Source: Diphasiastrum complanatum (lineage: Eukaryota; Streptophyta; Lycopodiopsida; Lycopodiales; Lycopodiaceae). From it: 64,000 nt of DNA. Positions 27,201 through 41,200 of the stretch are shown here, piece by piece. The translations under genes were made by a program, and so were the position numbers. Position 1 is the stretch's first letter; each line of letters opens with the position of its first letter. Location of the stretch: NCBI GenBank assembly GCA_029204225.1, contig CM055095.1:52673836-52737835 (forward strand), written 5' to 3'. The notes beneath the pieces were generated by a model. It made no database searches and had not been told where the DNA came from. It was given only the letters and a program-made list of their open reading frames with translations.

Positions 27201-29222
27201 CGGGACAACAAAGTAAGTTCATTTTATGATGGAAAGACACGTCCCTCTACAAAATCAGTCGACTATGCTGATTTTTCAGATTTTGCTCTTACATCTCATG
27301 GAGATGTTGCGGAAGAACCTGTTTTCTATGAGCAGGCCAAGGGAGTAAAATGTTGGGAGGATGCGATGCAAGATGAGTATGACTCACTTATGAAGAACCA
27401 GATTTGGGTTCTTGTTGATCTTCCTCATGGGAAGAAGGCAATTGGTTCTAAATGGGTATACAAAATCAAGTATAAGGCAGATGGTACCATTGAAAGGTAC
27501 AAGGCAAGGCTTGTTGCCAAAGGCTATGCTCAGCAAAAGGGGATTGATTCCGAGGAGACTTTTTCTCCTACTGCTCGGATGATTACCGTGAGGGTAGTAA
27601 CCTCTTTGGCTACCCATTTTGGTTGGCGTTTGCGGCAACTTGACATAAAGACAGCATTCCTCAATGGTGATCTCAATGAGGTAGTGTACCTTCAACAACC
27701 TGCTGGTTTTTTGGTTGAAGGCCAAGAAGATAAAGTTTGTCTTCTCAAGAAGGCACTTTATGGACTGAAGCAAGCTCCGAGGATGTGGTATCAAAAGATA
27801 CATGCCTACTTTTGTGATCGAGGGTTTACTAATAGTCCTAGCGAATCTACTCTTTATTCAAGCATACTTCAGATTATATCATCATTATTTTGTTTTATGT
27901 TGATGATATTATTATTACGGGAAGTAATGAGCAGCAGATTGATGCTGTAATACTTGATCTTGGTATGGTTTTTGAAACCTCAGATTTAGGCCTATTGCAT
28001 TTTTATCTTGGTCTTGAATTTGTACAAGAAGGGGTTGGAATTTTCATCTCTCAAGAACGCTACATTGGGCAGATTTTGAAGCGGTTCAAGATGGAAGATT
28101 GCTACACCTATGGAGACAGGCTTGAAATTAAGTAGTCAAGGTGATGGTGAACCATTTGATACTACTTTATATTGTCAAGCTATTGGCTGTCTCATTTACC
28201 TATGTAATTCAAGACCGGACATTTCTTATAGTGTCTCACTCATGAGTCAATTCATGCATGCCCCCATTACATCACATTGGAAAGCATTGAAGAGGATCTT
28301 TCGATATCTTCAAGGAACAAGAAGTCATGGACTGGTTTTTCCTGTTTGTGATGATGCATGTTTGGTTGGTTTTAGTGACTCGGATTGGGTTGGAGATCGA
28401 GACACTAGACGCTCTACAAGTGGACATTGCTTTTTCTATGGAAAATTTGCAATTTCGTGGTCATGTAAAAAGCAGCCCACTGTTACTACTTCTTCTAGTG
28501 AGGCAGAATATAGAGTGATATTTTTAGCCACAACAGAGTGTTTATGGCTGAGAAGACTACTTGTTGACATGAAGTTTGGCGAGCCCTCAGCCACTCTTAT
28601 CTTGAGTGATAGTCAAAGTGCTATTGCCATTGCACGGAATCCTGTTTTTCATGCGAGGACGAAGCACGTCGAGATCCATTATCACTTTGTTCGGGAGAGA
28701 CTTCATGATGGCGACATTTTACTTGAATATTGTCCTACGGAGGATAATATTGCGGACCTCTTCACTAAGGCGTTGCCTAGAGTCAGATTTGAAGCTTTAT
28801 GCAAAGCTTTAAATTTGATACCACGTGTTGGTTTTGTTACATAGTGAAGATTTCAGTTTTTGCATTGTCATTTAAGGAGGGTGTTAGAAATAAATGACTA
28901 TGCTGAAGTTAATCCATAGGTTACCTTGACCCAAAAGGTCTAGATTTGTGTAACCATGGGTATTTAGTTATTTAGGCCATCTTAAGTTTGTCTTAAGTTC
29001 AGTTGGACCCAATTTTGGTCATGTACTGACTCGTGGGTCCTTAGGGGTCTAATTTTGTTAAGGGGCCCTATCTTGACTTTTGGGGGTGCCCTACATTTAG
29101 TAAGTGGTTAACCTTAGGGTTTGGTGGCATTTGGCCACATCCAGGTAGAATACTTAGATGCTCATTGTGTATTCCATTTTTACAGTTTGGCTAAGCATTG
29201 CTCTCCATTGCTCTTGTTGCTG

Positions 29223-29263
<41 letters not shown>

Positions 29264-32200
29264 AGTTGGGCACCCAGCCTCTTCTCTCTTGTTTTCTGTG
29301 GAGATTGATTGATAACTAGATAATAAAGAATAGGCAAATAGCAAGAATGGAAGAAGCCTTTTCTAGAAAAAGTTTGAATTTAGCATGGTAACTTCTTCCA
29401 CCATCCATAAGGCTTCGTAAAAGGCAGTTTGCTGCTTATTATGCTTGCCGATGATCCACCGCCATTGTTTGCAAGGGAAGTGGCCATCATGGAAGGACTC
29501 TCACAAATTGTCATAATAATTTTCTGCTCCTTGGCACTGCCGTCAAATAATCGCTCGAGTTCTGAGTTTTGCTTCTTATTGTGAGTTTTTCTCTCATCAT
29601 ATCTTAATCGTCATTGATGGAGGAACTTTTTTGGCACGATGGATCAAGGATCAGAAATCAATTGTTGGATGTCAACAAATATTTTGTACAGCACTTTGTT
29701 GAAGTTGTTAAGTCTCAAGAAATTGCATAAAATGTTAGAATGTTCTGTTTGACAGATTGCAGCCTTCAACAACCAATTCAAACTTGGAAATTCAAGAAGA
29801 GAATCCTTGAAAACTTTGGTATGCAGCAGACTTAAAAAATCCTTGACAATAAGCACTATGGCTTAGTGGATGCTAAAGGGACTATACCGGAGCTCATTGC
29901 ATTGGGAAAAATAGTTATCTAGTGGGGCCAGCAGAAATCGGGGAAGTTGATGGAGGGAAATCAATGGTTGTGAAAAGAATTTGCAAGCTCGATTGCAAAC
30001 AAGTTGTTCGCAAAGGAAATACAAGTGAATGTGTGTTAAAACCATGGTATTGGGGAAATGTATTTCCCGGCCCTTTTTGGCTGCGAAACGTGTTTCCCAG
30101 CATATCTCATTTCCCATGTTTGTTTTTCGCCAAACATGGGAAACGTCCCCTAGGAATCGGTCGTTTCCCCATCACACGTTTCCCAGCATATCTCATTTCC
30201 CATGTTTGTTTTTCCCCAAACATGGGAAACGTCCCCTAGGAATTGGTCGTTTCCCCATCAAAGAAACATGTTTCCCTGATGGGAAACATTCGTTTCCTAG
30301 AACACCTTTTGTTGGGAAATGGTTTTTTTTAACCTTTAGAAAATGACCCAGAATGCTGCGAGAAAGTATTTTTGCCTGAAAATGGCCGGAATTTCACCTG
30401 AAGTAGGTTGGAATCCTGCTGGGGGGCAACAAACGTTTTTTCAGACTCAAGCTGGAAACAATCATGATTTTGACTAGAAACGCTATTTCTCAGAAAAGAG
30501 GATCATTGACAGCAAGCCATTTTTTTCTTAGAACTTTTGCTACAAGAATTTTCTATAGTATCTAGATTTTAAATTAAATGTCATATGATGTGTATTGTTT
30601 CCTCGTTTCCCGAGGGGGCTGCGTTTTCTGGGTGGGAAACGTTTTCCAAAACTATGGTTGAAACACAAGTAAAAGGATTTTATCTAATCAACAAATAATT
30701 ACCAAGTGCAGGAGTTTGTACAATCAACAACTAGCTATTACAAACAAGATGAGTTGCATCACCAAACTTATAGTAGCTTAGATTCACAAGACCTCCACAA
30801 GGCACATAGATTCAAGAATACTAAATATACAACATATTTGACATGCCTAATAAGTGGCTTGAGTGGCTAAGTGACCACACCAAAGATAGACCTCAAACTA
30901 TCAAGCTAACTTTTACAATTCTTAACTCTCCTCCTTAAAGTTTAGCTTGATCAAAACGACAGCACGGATCTGCTTATAATACCAAGTCCAATTTTGCACT
31001 TAGTGAAAGAAGCCTTTTGAAGAGGCTTAGTAATCAAATCAGCTAATGCACTCCGATATAAAAACTTTCTCCAAGGGAACGTTCTTAGGATTTGAGGCAA
31101 GGCTTTGGGCTAACATATTTTCACACTTTATGAGCTTTTGATTTAATCACATGTAGCCCCACAAGTAGCTTCTTTGTAGTAGTAGTAGATGCCTTGTACC
31201 CTCCCTCGGTTAAAGATCGTGACATGGTTTTTGGTTAGTCATGAAATGGCACCCTCTGCAAAGAAAATTGCAAAGGCACTCGTGCATCTTATATCTTTCT
31301 TGTCCCTTGGAAAAATTTGAATCTAAAAATGCATGCAAATGGATTAGATCTCTTCAATATAATATGCCAAAGTCTAGTTCACCCGATATGTAACCAAGAA
31401 TTTTCTTAGCACTTTTCCAATGTATCATCAATGGATCTTGCTTGGACTCATCAACCTTGACACACTAACGCTAAGATTAGGTCTTGTGATGGTTAACCGA
31501 ATCAAATAGCCTATAAGCCTTTTCTACAAAGGGTGATGTCCTTAAAGGATGATTTTTCTCCTTTCATAGAATCTTTTACATTTGCTCCATTGGTGTTTCT
31601 ACAAACTTGCATCCAACCATTTTGAATCTTTAAGCAAAGAAGTAGCATAGTTAGATTGACTTATAAATCTTAAGTATGAACCTCTTATTACTACCTCTAA
31701 ACCTAACATATAGTGCAAAGTACCAAAAAATTCTTTACTTCATCTCTATCTTGGTTTCTTCTATGCCCTCTATACAATCTCCACTCAATTTGATATCATC
31801 TACATGAAGCAATAAAATTACAATGGTTCTATCAACAAACTTTATGTACAAGGATGGATCATATTCACTAAGAGCAGATCCAATAGATAAAAGGGTCTGG
31901 TTTTCAATACGAAGACCTTGGAGCTTGCTTTAAACCATACACGCTCTTTTTTAGATGGCAAACTTTTTGCTCCATCTCGTGGATGATGAAGCTGTAGGGT
32001 TGCCTCGTATAGATGTCCTCTTCAAGAAAGCTATTTAGGAATGCATTAGTGACATCCATATGAAATAAATCCCATAGCCCTTTGTTTGAGAGCATCTCTT
32101 TGCCCCAAGCCTAGGCTTATGCTATGGAGGGTTCCATCTTGACGATTTTTTCACTCTAACACCCATTTGCAACCGATTGCATACTTACCCGAAGGCAAAT

Positions 32201-35200
32201 CAACCAACTTTCTTGTATCATTTTTAATCAATGCATTGTACTCGACAATCATTGCATCATACCATTCCTTTGACTCTAAAGCTTCATCCACACTTGAAGG
32301 TTTATCAAAGGACGTGAGAAAAGCATAGGATGATATACCTTCCTCAACTTGCTTGCCTTTGTCATGATATGTAAGCCTTGAATCTTGATGGCTCCACTCT
32401 AGCTTGGGTGAACATCTTTGGAATTGTAGGAGCTCTTTGCACTTGCTCCTCTTCATCAACCTCGTAACAATCTATGTGACAATGGACTTGTTAGTCGATT
32501 CAACTTCAAGCCTATACATTCTACTTTCATCAAACATCACATTTCTAAAAACAACAAACTTTTGAGTAGATGGTATGTAAATCTTATATTCTTTGCTTGA
32601 AGATTGATAACTAACCATTATTCTTGTGATGGAAGAAGGGTCCTCCTTAGTTCTAGTATCCAAAGACACATGGACAAGGCAAGTGTTAAACCTTTAACAA
32701 GGTTCTCTCCATACAAACCTTCATAGCGTGTTTTTCCATTTATAGCATCACTAGGAACTGTATTGCAAAGAGAGCTAACACATGACAAAGCTTTAACCGA
32801 AAAAGTTTGTGGAGGCATGTGTCCAACCTTAAGGCTTTGGCACATTCTCATAGAGTCCTATCCCCCCTTTTAGCCATCCCATTTCGTTGAGGTGTGTAGG
32901 AACATGAGAGCTCCTTCTTCATTCCCTCTTGATTACAATAATCGTTGAAGTCATTAGAGATGTACTCTCCTCGATTATCCGACCTCAAGATATTGATCTT
33001 GTGACCAAGTGCTCACTTTGGCTTTAGAAGAGAGAAGATAAACCCAACAAAATTTACTATAATTATCAATAAATTTGAAGTGATAGAGCTAGAAAATGGC
33101 AACTTGTGTGCTTTAGTCAACTTGTGTGCTTCCATGGACTTGAAGTTGATGAATCCAAGTCTCTTGTGCCACAATGGATTGTGACATAGTTTGATTAGCA
33201 ACCATCACAACATGGTCAGATTCAACATGAGCATCCAACTTGAAGTTGATGAATTCAAGTCTCTTGTGCCACAATGGATTGTGACATAGTTTGATTAGCA
33301 ACCATCACAACATGGTCAGATTCAACATGAGCATCCAATTTGAACAATTACAAATCTGATTTCTCTTGCAATGACTTTACCATTCTTCTTGCTGTAACAT
33401 TGCTTACAATCAAATTCAACCAAAAAACCATTATCAAGTAGTTGACTGACGCTAAGCAACATAGTGTTATTGAAACATGTTTCATTCAATGGAAACTTCG
33501 TTTCGAAATAATCTGACCTTTTGAAAAGGATTTTCAGTGAATGAAATGGATTTATAAAATTTTTCAGGTTTTAAAAAATTCTACTGTTGTGCTTAATATT
33601 GCTTTTTTTTTTGGTGTGACGGAGTGTGTGAGGGTAGTGAATGAGATAAATCATAAATTAAAATCTAGAATGTGCTTGAAACTTGGAAGTTGAGGGAAAG
33701 TGAGGGGTGTAGGACTTACAAGTTAGTGTAGTGTTGGTGTAAAGATAAGTGTTAGACCTTAGATTAGTGTGTTTTTGCCATAATAGAAGGCTAGAAATAA
33801 AATCCCAAAATAAAACCCCTGAAATTGGTTCACCAATTCTTTCTCGTAGAACGCTAGAAGTAAACCCCTGTTGGAAATTCTGATAACTGTGATCAAAGGA
33901 AGATCACGATGTTAGGGTTGATGCTTGATAGCAGAACGACATGATCTACCTTGATCTTGCCTGTACAATCACCAAATAGGTGAGCAAACAGATGAATTAG
34001 ATAGTCACAGACGAAGTTACAGAGCAAAATAGGCAATTCTGAAATATTGTTGCACTCAACTGATATTCTGAATTTTGAACATTATATCTTTCAAAATAGA
34101 GGTACATAATTCGAACTGAATTGGCTATGTTCTAGTATTATGAAAATTGAGCGTGATAGAGCTCAAGATCATAGTCTAAATCTGAGGACTGATGACTAGA
34201 AAAATTGCTCAAAAATAGTGTTCTGTTTTTTGAACTATAGAGAGCAAGGAGTTTCAAGTCCATAGCTTGAAAGCTTGTAGCTATGGTTGCACTGAAAGGC
34301 TGCTATTGAGTAGCAGCCTTTCAGTGCAATAGTTTCTTTGTTTTGATGGTGATTTAGGCTTCTATTCATAGAAATACCTTAAATCCTATTGTCCTAGAAT
34401 AGTAGTTGGACTATAGTTAATGTGTACTATAATCCGTACCTGATCACTCTCAAAAAATTGTGTTGAAGTGTGTGATAGAGACTATGGTCTATTTATAAGG
34501 ATCACCAAATGAAGATTTGACTAGATCCTGTTGCAAAACAACCAAAAGGACACCTGTGGAGCAAAACCACCCAATCAAACCTAGACTCCTCCTCGAGTTT
34601 CCTCCTGGACCTAGCCCCCAAGCCATAGTGAAGAACCTAAGAGAGAGGAGGAGAAACTGGCTCAAGAAACTGAATTTCCAATAGGAGGATGGGCGAGTTT
34701 CCAATGGACATATTCTCCTCATGAGAGAGAGAATATTCTCCTAGGATCCCCATGCAACCTATATTGAGCTATTAACCTCCTATTCTTGCATTAAAGCAGT
34801 CAGTCCAATTATAGGTATGGGCCCTCATATGATTATTAATTACTTTACGAGCCAAGCCTGGAATGACGAGGCATAACCAATAACCATATACACCTGGAGT
34901 GACCGGCTATTCACGTCAGGAATTATTCCGATTCCCTTATACAGGACATGGACGTAACATTCTTCCCCCCTTAAACCAGTTTTGTCCTCAGAACGAGTAA
35001 CTAGGGAAAACACAATTTGTATGCTTTTAACTCTTCCCATGAATCATTATCCTCAATTTGACCAACCAACCTAAGTAAGCACACAGAGATTGAACAATTT
35101 CTCAATTGTTTATTTCTGATCCTGAGTACTCATTCAGGGTCCAAAGGTACATTGAGCGATAAATCTTCCAAATGGGCAAAATCTTCAATACATCAAACTG

Positions 35201-38200
35201 TCATCATCATATAAAGTAAATTTACATGATACACCGGATGAGCAGTCGACCATACCTGAAGATTAAGTTCAAAAGCTAACAAATCAATCATTTAACTTTC
35301 ACAATTACCCTGAAAATCAATCTTTAGTCTGACTTCAATATCGAATAAGTATTTAGAGATGGTACACTGAAATACTATATCGACCTTTTAGAAGTACACT
35401 AAAAGATAAATTTCCCTATTGGGTTTGATTCTCTCCAATTTAATAACATCACCTTCATGTACTTTAATTTACGTGAATCACTGGGTAAGTCCTCACCTTA
35501 CATTGGAAATCAATGTTCAAAAGTTAAAGATTCAAAACAATTATAGTCCAAGACTATCCACAATTACTTGTAGACCTGTCATTAATGCTTCTTGGTACAA
35601 AACTCATCCCACCAAAATCTCTTAGGAGATCCATCAAGATAAAAATGACTTCAACTCAGTCCTGAGTGCCCCAAATACTCTCCAGAGATAAGTGCTCTAT
35701 CCCTAGCATCATATGCTAGAAAAAAGCAACCATTCAACCTTGATAGACTTAACTGCTCCTAATTAACCGGAGATTTTAGGCTGAAAAACAGTACACAAGC
35801 ATTCTTTGACTACAATCTGTAAAGGTAAGCAAATTTCTCATAGGTAAACAATTACTTAATGAAAATGCCCATGAGATCCAAACAATCTCAAGTTTCTACA
35901 CAAATTTAGAGTTCAAATAGCAAATCTAAATTTTAACTCCACTAATTGATCAAGAATTACTCATCATCTTAAGAATCATCATATTTTCCATATAATCATT
36001 TCATGACCTTTAAGTATCAATCTATGATCCGTCAATCATAAACATTTAGAATCTTATGATTCGTCAATCATAATCTATCGGATTCTAAACCCATACTTAA
36101 TCATTTAGAGATACTGGAGTATATGCATAACATACCACTCAGGAAATATAAGAAACATTCTGAAATTTTTTCCACAAGGAAAATTACTGGATTCCAAGAA
36201 TATTTTTCCATCTCGATTCTTAACCGAATTATGAGTTCCAAATTCTACAATCAACCAAGTGATTAAAGACCATTATAACATTTGTCTTTAACAAATAATA
36301 AACTTTATACAATCACCTAGAACCACATCTAGAGATTATAAAGTTCTGCTGAATTCTAACTGAATTCAGTGGTTATCCTTGACATTAGTTAGACTCTGTC
36401 ATCCAATATATGTATATGAGCTCACTGGGATATAGTCAATAACTTAGGATATTTCTCCTTCAAGAAATATTCTATATCAAGAATCTTCTATATTCTATGC
36501 ATAGTTCTCATAAATGAAGCCAAATGACTCACTAATCATGTGACTTATAAGCAATATAAATCAAAATAAACAGTTTCCGGTGAATTCTCTTCACACTGCT
36601 TATTTATCCAATTAACTTCTAATCAGGAGTAATCCAATTACTCAAGTCAATTGTAAATGATTCAGAAATCTTAAATGTCTAGGTGCAGATCTCAATTATA
36701 CATGTATAACACCACATTTAGATCTTCTTCCAAACCATAAATAAGTTAATGAATTACCCTTTCCACAGAAAGAGACATTAACCTGCAAGTAACTGTTCCA
36801 CACATTACTTGTTCATATGTCTATGTACTTTGACTAGTTTAAGTATACGATATAAACTCAGTACATAGGAAACACATAGTAGATCCACAAGATTAAGATG
36901 TACATAAGCAACTTATCCAACTATGTTCCTATACATAAACATAGGCTATTAACTGACATATATCCACAATCAACATATGTTACTCACATAATTCACTGAG
37001 AATCTTGCAACTCAGCTACCAAAGAACTTTATTTCTCATGAGTAAATAACATATCTGGGAAATCTTTGAAGTGAATAACTCCACATCACAAGTTTTCCAA
37101 CCATCTACCACTTATTAACAAAATTTCTTCAACAAATCAGCCTACAACAGATCTTAGCGTACAAACCAAGATTAGGCTAACTCATACAGACATCTTTGGA
37201 CATAGAGTTAAGATTAAAGCTTTATTCCACTGATCTAATCCATATCAAAATGGTACTTGGTAACAATCAGCGAATCTTAATTTATTCTTTATCACTACTT
37301 CCCATATTAATGAATATCTCACAGCTCAATAACCCCAAAACTCCTCTAGTTCCAGATTACTCAAAATAATCACTTAGAGAGTTTGTCTATTTCAATCTGG
37401 ATGGTTCTACATTTGCACACATACAAGATTTTTTTCCAAAATCAATGCAACTAGCTGATTCCTCGAAAGACTTATTCCTATCTTTTCTTCCCCCTTTTTA
37501 AAAAGAAATTCCATAATTTTGATTTAAAAAGTTCCCAGGAGACAACGTATAAGATATCAAAGATTCGAAAAAGTCAGTAATGAGTATCCATACTAGCACA
37601 AACATGAATTTTTCCTCAGAATCGTAGAATATCTTATCCCGAATGATAGAAACATTATCTCTCAATAATCAACTATCAAATACGTTAGGGTTCAGGAAAC
37701 CCAAGTTCCGAGCCATATTCAAAAATCTTATATGGAAGTACAATTTCATATAATTATAACAGTCCTTCAGAGCAGAGTTCTACACTAGAAGGAATTATAT
37801 GAATCTCAATCCGATTGTCATGTATTAAGAAAGTTCTAAAGAGTAGAGGTCTTATAAAATAGAGAAATAGATGTAAGGGCTTCCATATTTTGTAATTAAT
37901 GAGATACCATTTAGGGATCGATCTATATCTCATAATTCCCAAAATACCCTTAACAAAAACCAATGGACTCTGTTAGAATTACCATTACAACAATCCCTAA
38001 CCATCGGTCTACAGATCATTCTACCCAAGAAATCCCCTTTAGAATTACTGATGTCCCATACCACCAGCTTTTCCTCCAAGAATCCTCTGCATGCAGATTT
38101 GTTTCGCCCAAAAAGTCAAGAAAGACGATTTGGCTATCCTATACCCAGATATAGGATCAAATTCACAACCAATTCTAGGAGATAATCCTAACAATTGAAA

Positions 38201-41200
38201 TCTCTCATGCTTTTTTAGTGTTACTCAAAGAATACCATTTCATATTGTATCCATCATGGACAAATAGAATGTATCATCCCAATACAATAGAATGTATCAC
38301 TAACCCAAAAGAAACATAGATTTCAACAAAACCGAATCTCATACTGTCCTAGATATTCCAATATCTATTCCAGAATCGGTACAAAGAACTTTAATTCTTT
38401 TAACAAGTTAGAACTCTCTTGGTCGTTACTATCATAATAGAGAAATACTCTATAACTGAAAAGAATCCAAATTACTAAATTCCTGTATGGAACACCTTCT
38501 ATCTGCATTACTTTGCAAGATCCAAATCCAATTGCAAAACAGAGATGGTTCCATAAATGAATTATCAGTCTTGCCACTACTTTTCCCTTAGAATCCTCGA
38601 ATTCTCAAAATTCTAATTCACACAGGGGAAAAGGAATCCAAATTCCCAGAGGCAGTCTTCTTAAATAATTCCCAATTTTATTCTCACTTGCAATTAGTTA
38701 TACTTCAGGAATTGAATGTAATTTAAATAATTGGATCCTTAAGACCAGCAATCATCTACATATAAAACTTCCACTCTTTCCCCCCTTCCAAAAATGGTTC
38801 CGGTTAACAAAATCCCAAATTTGTACTAGGAAAAAGTTCAATTTGGTATCGCTAACTTTAGCACTATCTCCCTAACAGTTTTGATTTGTTAATTAAGTGA
38901 CGCACTTAATCCCTAACAAATCCCCTTATAGACCAGCATAAAACTGTTCTACTAGATTTACATTATTCTTGGTCCTTATTGATCTCCAGAACAAGAAATG
39001 CTCCTTAATTGACAAATTCACAAAATCTTCAACTAAAAGTGAAGGTTACAGTGATCTTAACAATCGACTGATTTCAACTCAGTAAGATCATTCACTTTAT
39101 AAGTCATTTCTGTTTGATCAATAACCAAAGAATTGGAACAAATCGAAAACGTCCATGGTTTCTTCAAATTTTACGTAAACTGGGATTTTCAAATTCCATT
39201 CAATATGGACCTAAACTGTGAAAATCGACCAAACATTGACTTGACAGTTTCACAATTACCATCTCATGTTGGAAGGATTCAGAAACATCCAGCATGCATC
39301 CTACATGACATGCAGTGATTAAAAAAAAAATCAATTTTTACGTAAATTGCCAAGAAACTAGGAAATTAGCACTTGGATTCACAAAAACAGTTCGAAATGG
39401 ACCAACTGTGAAAATCAATTAAAATGATCGATTTATCAAATTCATAGGCACTGTCACGTATCAAATTCGACATGCATTGATTTTTTCGAAAAAACGAAAA
39501 AAATCCCGTAATTAGCCTAGCCACTAGGAAATCTGCTTTTTGATCTAGAATTGCCAAAAATAGCTTCATGCAAGAAATCTTCTGATCAATCTATTGATTA
39601 CGCATGCAACATGCATCTGTCCATGCATGCATACAGGTCTATCCATACATTTTCGTCAACAGACAAGCACTACACTGAATTACAAGCATGCATGCATCAA
39701 AACATTTCGAAAATTTTGCAAATTTTAGTTCAAAATTTGCCAAACTTCCGACAGCCATAACTTTCTCTACAAAATACCAAATTGGTCGTTGTAAAGCACA
39801 GTACAGAGGGAGAGTGGGTCTACAAGGCACTTGCCACGTCACCTTGCACCCCTGGCTTCACACGTGCGAGCAATAAATGCATGAAAAATAGGTAGGAGGG
39901 CGCACTTTTGTGGAGAGGAAACTTCAAAAAACACATCCCAGCCCAAAAAGCCTTGGATCAGAGGTTACAAGCACTCTACTAAGGTTCATTAGAGAGGCAT
40001 AGAAGCTTCTAACAGGTCCAGCAAGCAATCATAAGCTCAGATTATGCAAAAAATGCATTTTTGGCCTCCTTCAACAAGCAAAACTTCAACATGATGGTGT
40101 CTAATGCTCACCTATCCAAATTGGATGCATGATGGCTCAAAACAGATGCAATCCATCATATCTTTAAGCTTGTAACAAAAACCAACAGGTTCAGACCCCC
40201 AATTGAGAGGTATTCATGCTAAAAAATCATCAAAAATACACTAATTTTTGGTGTTTTGAGCCCCCTAATGGTGTCTAATCCCATCCAAACTTCATGACAG
40301 CTCAGGGACAACTTCATTACTTCTCTGAAAACGTTCATACCAAGTCTTGGCTGAGAATTTTGAGATCTACTCAAAAATTAGTCCAAAAAACATCAAAAAA
40401 CCTTGGGTTTTGACCAATTTATGACCAAAATTTGTGGGAAAAATTCACAAATTCGTGCAATCAGATCCAAATCCCTATAAATCCATTGCCTGCAAGCACT
40501 AAAAGTTTTGATTCTAGTCAAACATGGTTTCTATAGTCCATTTATGGTCCAAAAACCCCAATTTTGGGTCCAAAATCACTATCTAATCAACCTTTTGACT
40601 ATTCCAACATCATGCAATCATTAGATCTAATCAATAATGACTGTAAAACAACAAGTACAATCTGGAAAATGTACTACACCAATACAATCAATTTCAAGCA
40701 AAAAACACAACCAAAAGGACACCTGTGGAGCAAAACCACCCAACCAAACCTAGATCCCTCTTGGAGTTTTCTCCTGGACCTAGCCCCCAAGCCATAGTGA
40801 AGAACCTAAGAGAGAGGAGGAGAAACTGGCTCAAGAAACTGAATTTCCAATAGGAGGATGGGCGAGTTTCCAATGGACATATTCTCCTCATGAGAGAGAA
40901 TATTCTCCCTAGGATCCCCATGCAACCTATATTGAGCTATTAACCTCCTATTCTTGCATTAAAGCAGTCATTCATTATGCATGTGCTCCTGTGTCCAATT
41001 AAAGGTCTGGGTCCTCATATGATTATTAATTACTATACAGGCCAAGCTCGGAATGACGAGGCATAACCAATAACCATATACGCCTGGAGTGACCGGCTAT
41101 CCACGTCAGGAATTATTCCGATTCCCTTATACAGGACATGGACGTAACACTATTTCTATCAGAAAGTGCAATAGAAGTACTTCGGATAGTTTTGGTTGAC

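Larger units (their letters stand above)
24545..29420 (+). mobile_element. Ty1/Copia element in DYRKP intron 3, sense orientation, 5' LTR missing
   Basis: Gag begins near 24560 (NYRTWSRE), followed by protease, integrase, reverse transcriptase and RNase H in Copia order, ending at 28843. A purine-rich tract (ttaaggaggg, 28873-28882) is followed by TGTTAGAAATAAATG, the probable start of the 3' LTR at about 28883, which runs to somewhere near 29.3-29.4 kb and includes the CT microsatellite. No matching 5' LTR was found upstream, so the element is 5' truncated or its LTR was lost, and the right boundary is uncertain. It lies in the same direction as the host gene. Confidence 0.85.
34539..41149 (-). 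mobile_element. Ty3/Gypsy element in DYRKP intron 3, antisense, heavily decayed interior
   Basis: Two direct LTR copies flank about 5.7 kb. Next to the left LTR the minus strand encodes a chromodomain-like tail (QLRNCSIS, QIEDNDSWEELK, LVLRTKL just before the PPT), the usual C-terminus of a Gypsy integrase. I found no recognisable reverse transcriptase or protease in the remaining A/T-rich interior, so it is either badly eroded or a non-autonomous derivative. A Copia RNase H reading is broken off directly at the right LTR, which suggests insertion into that older Copia. Matching target duplications were not found. Confidence 0.75.

Noticed and set aside
29922-30346. Two overlapping 105-codon frames with repeated Ile-Ser-His-Phe-Pro blocks
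   Set aside because: They read across the 86-base tandem unit of the MITE-like element and change frame with it. No protein family fits.
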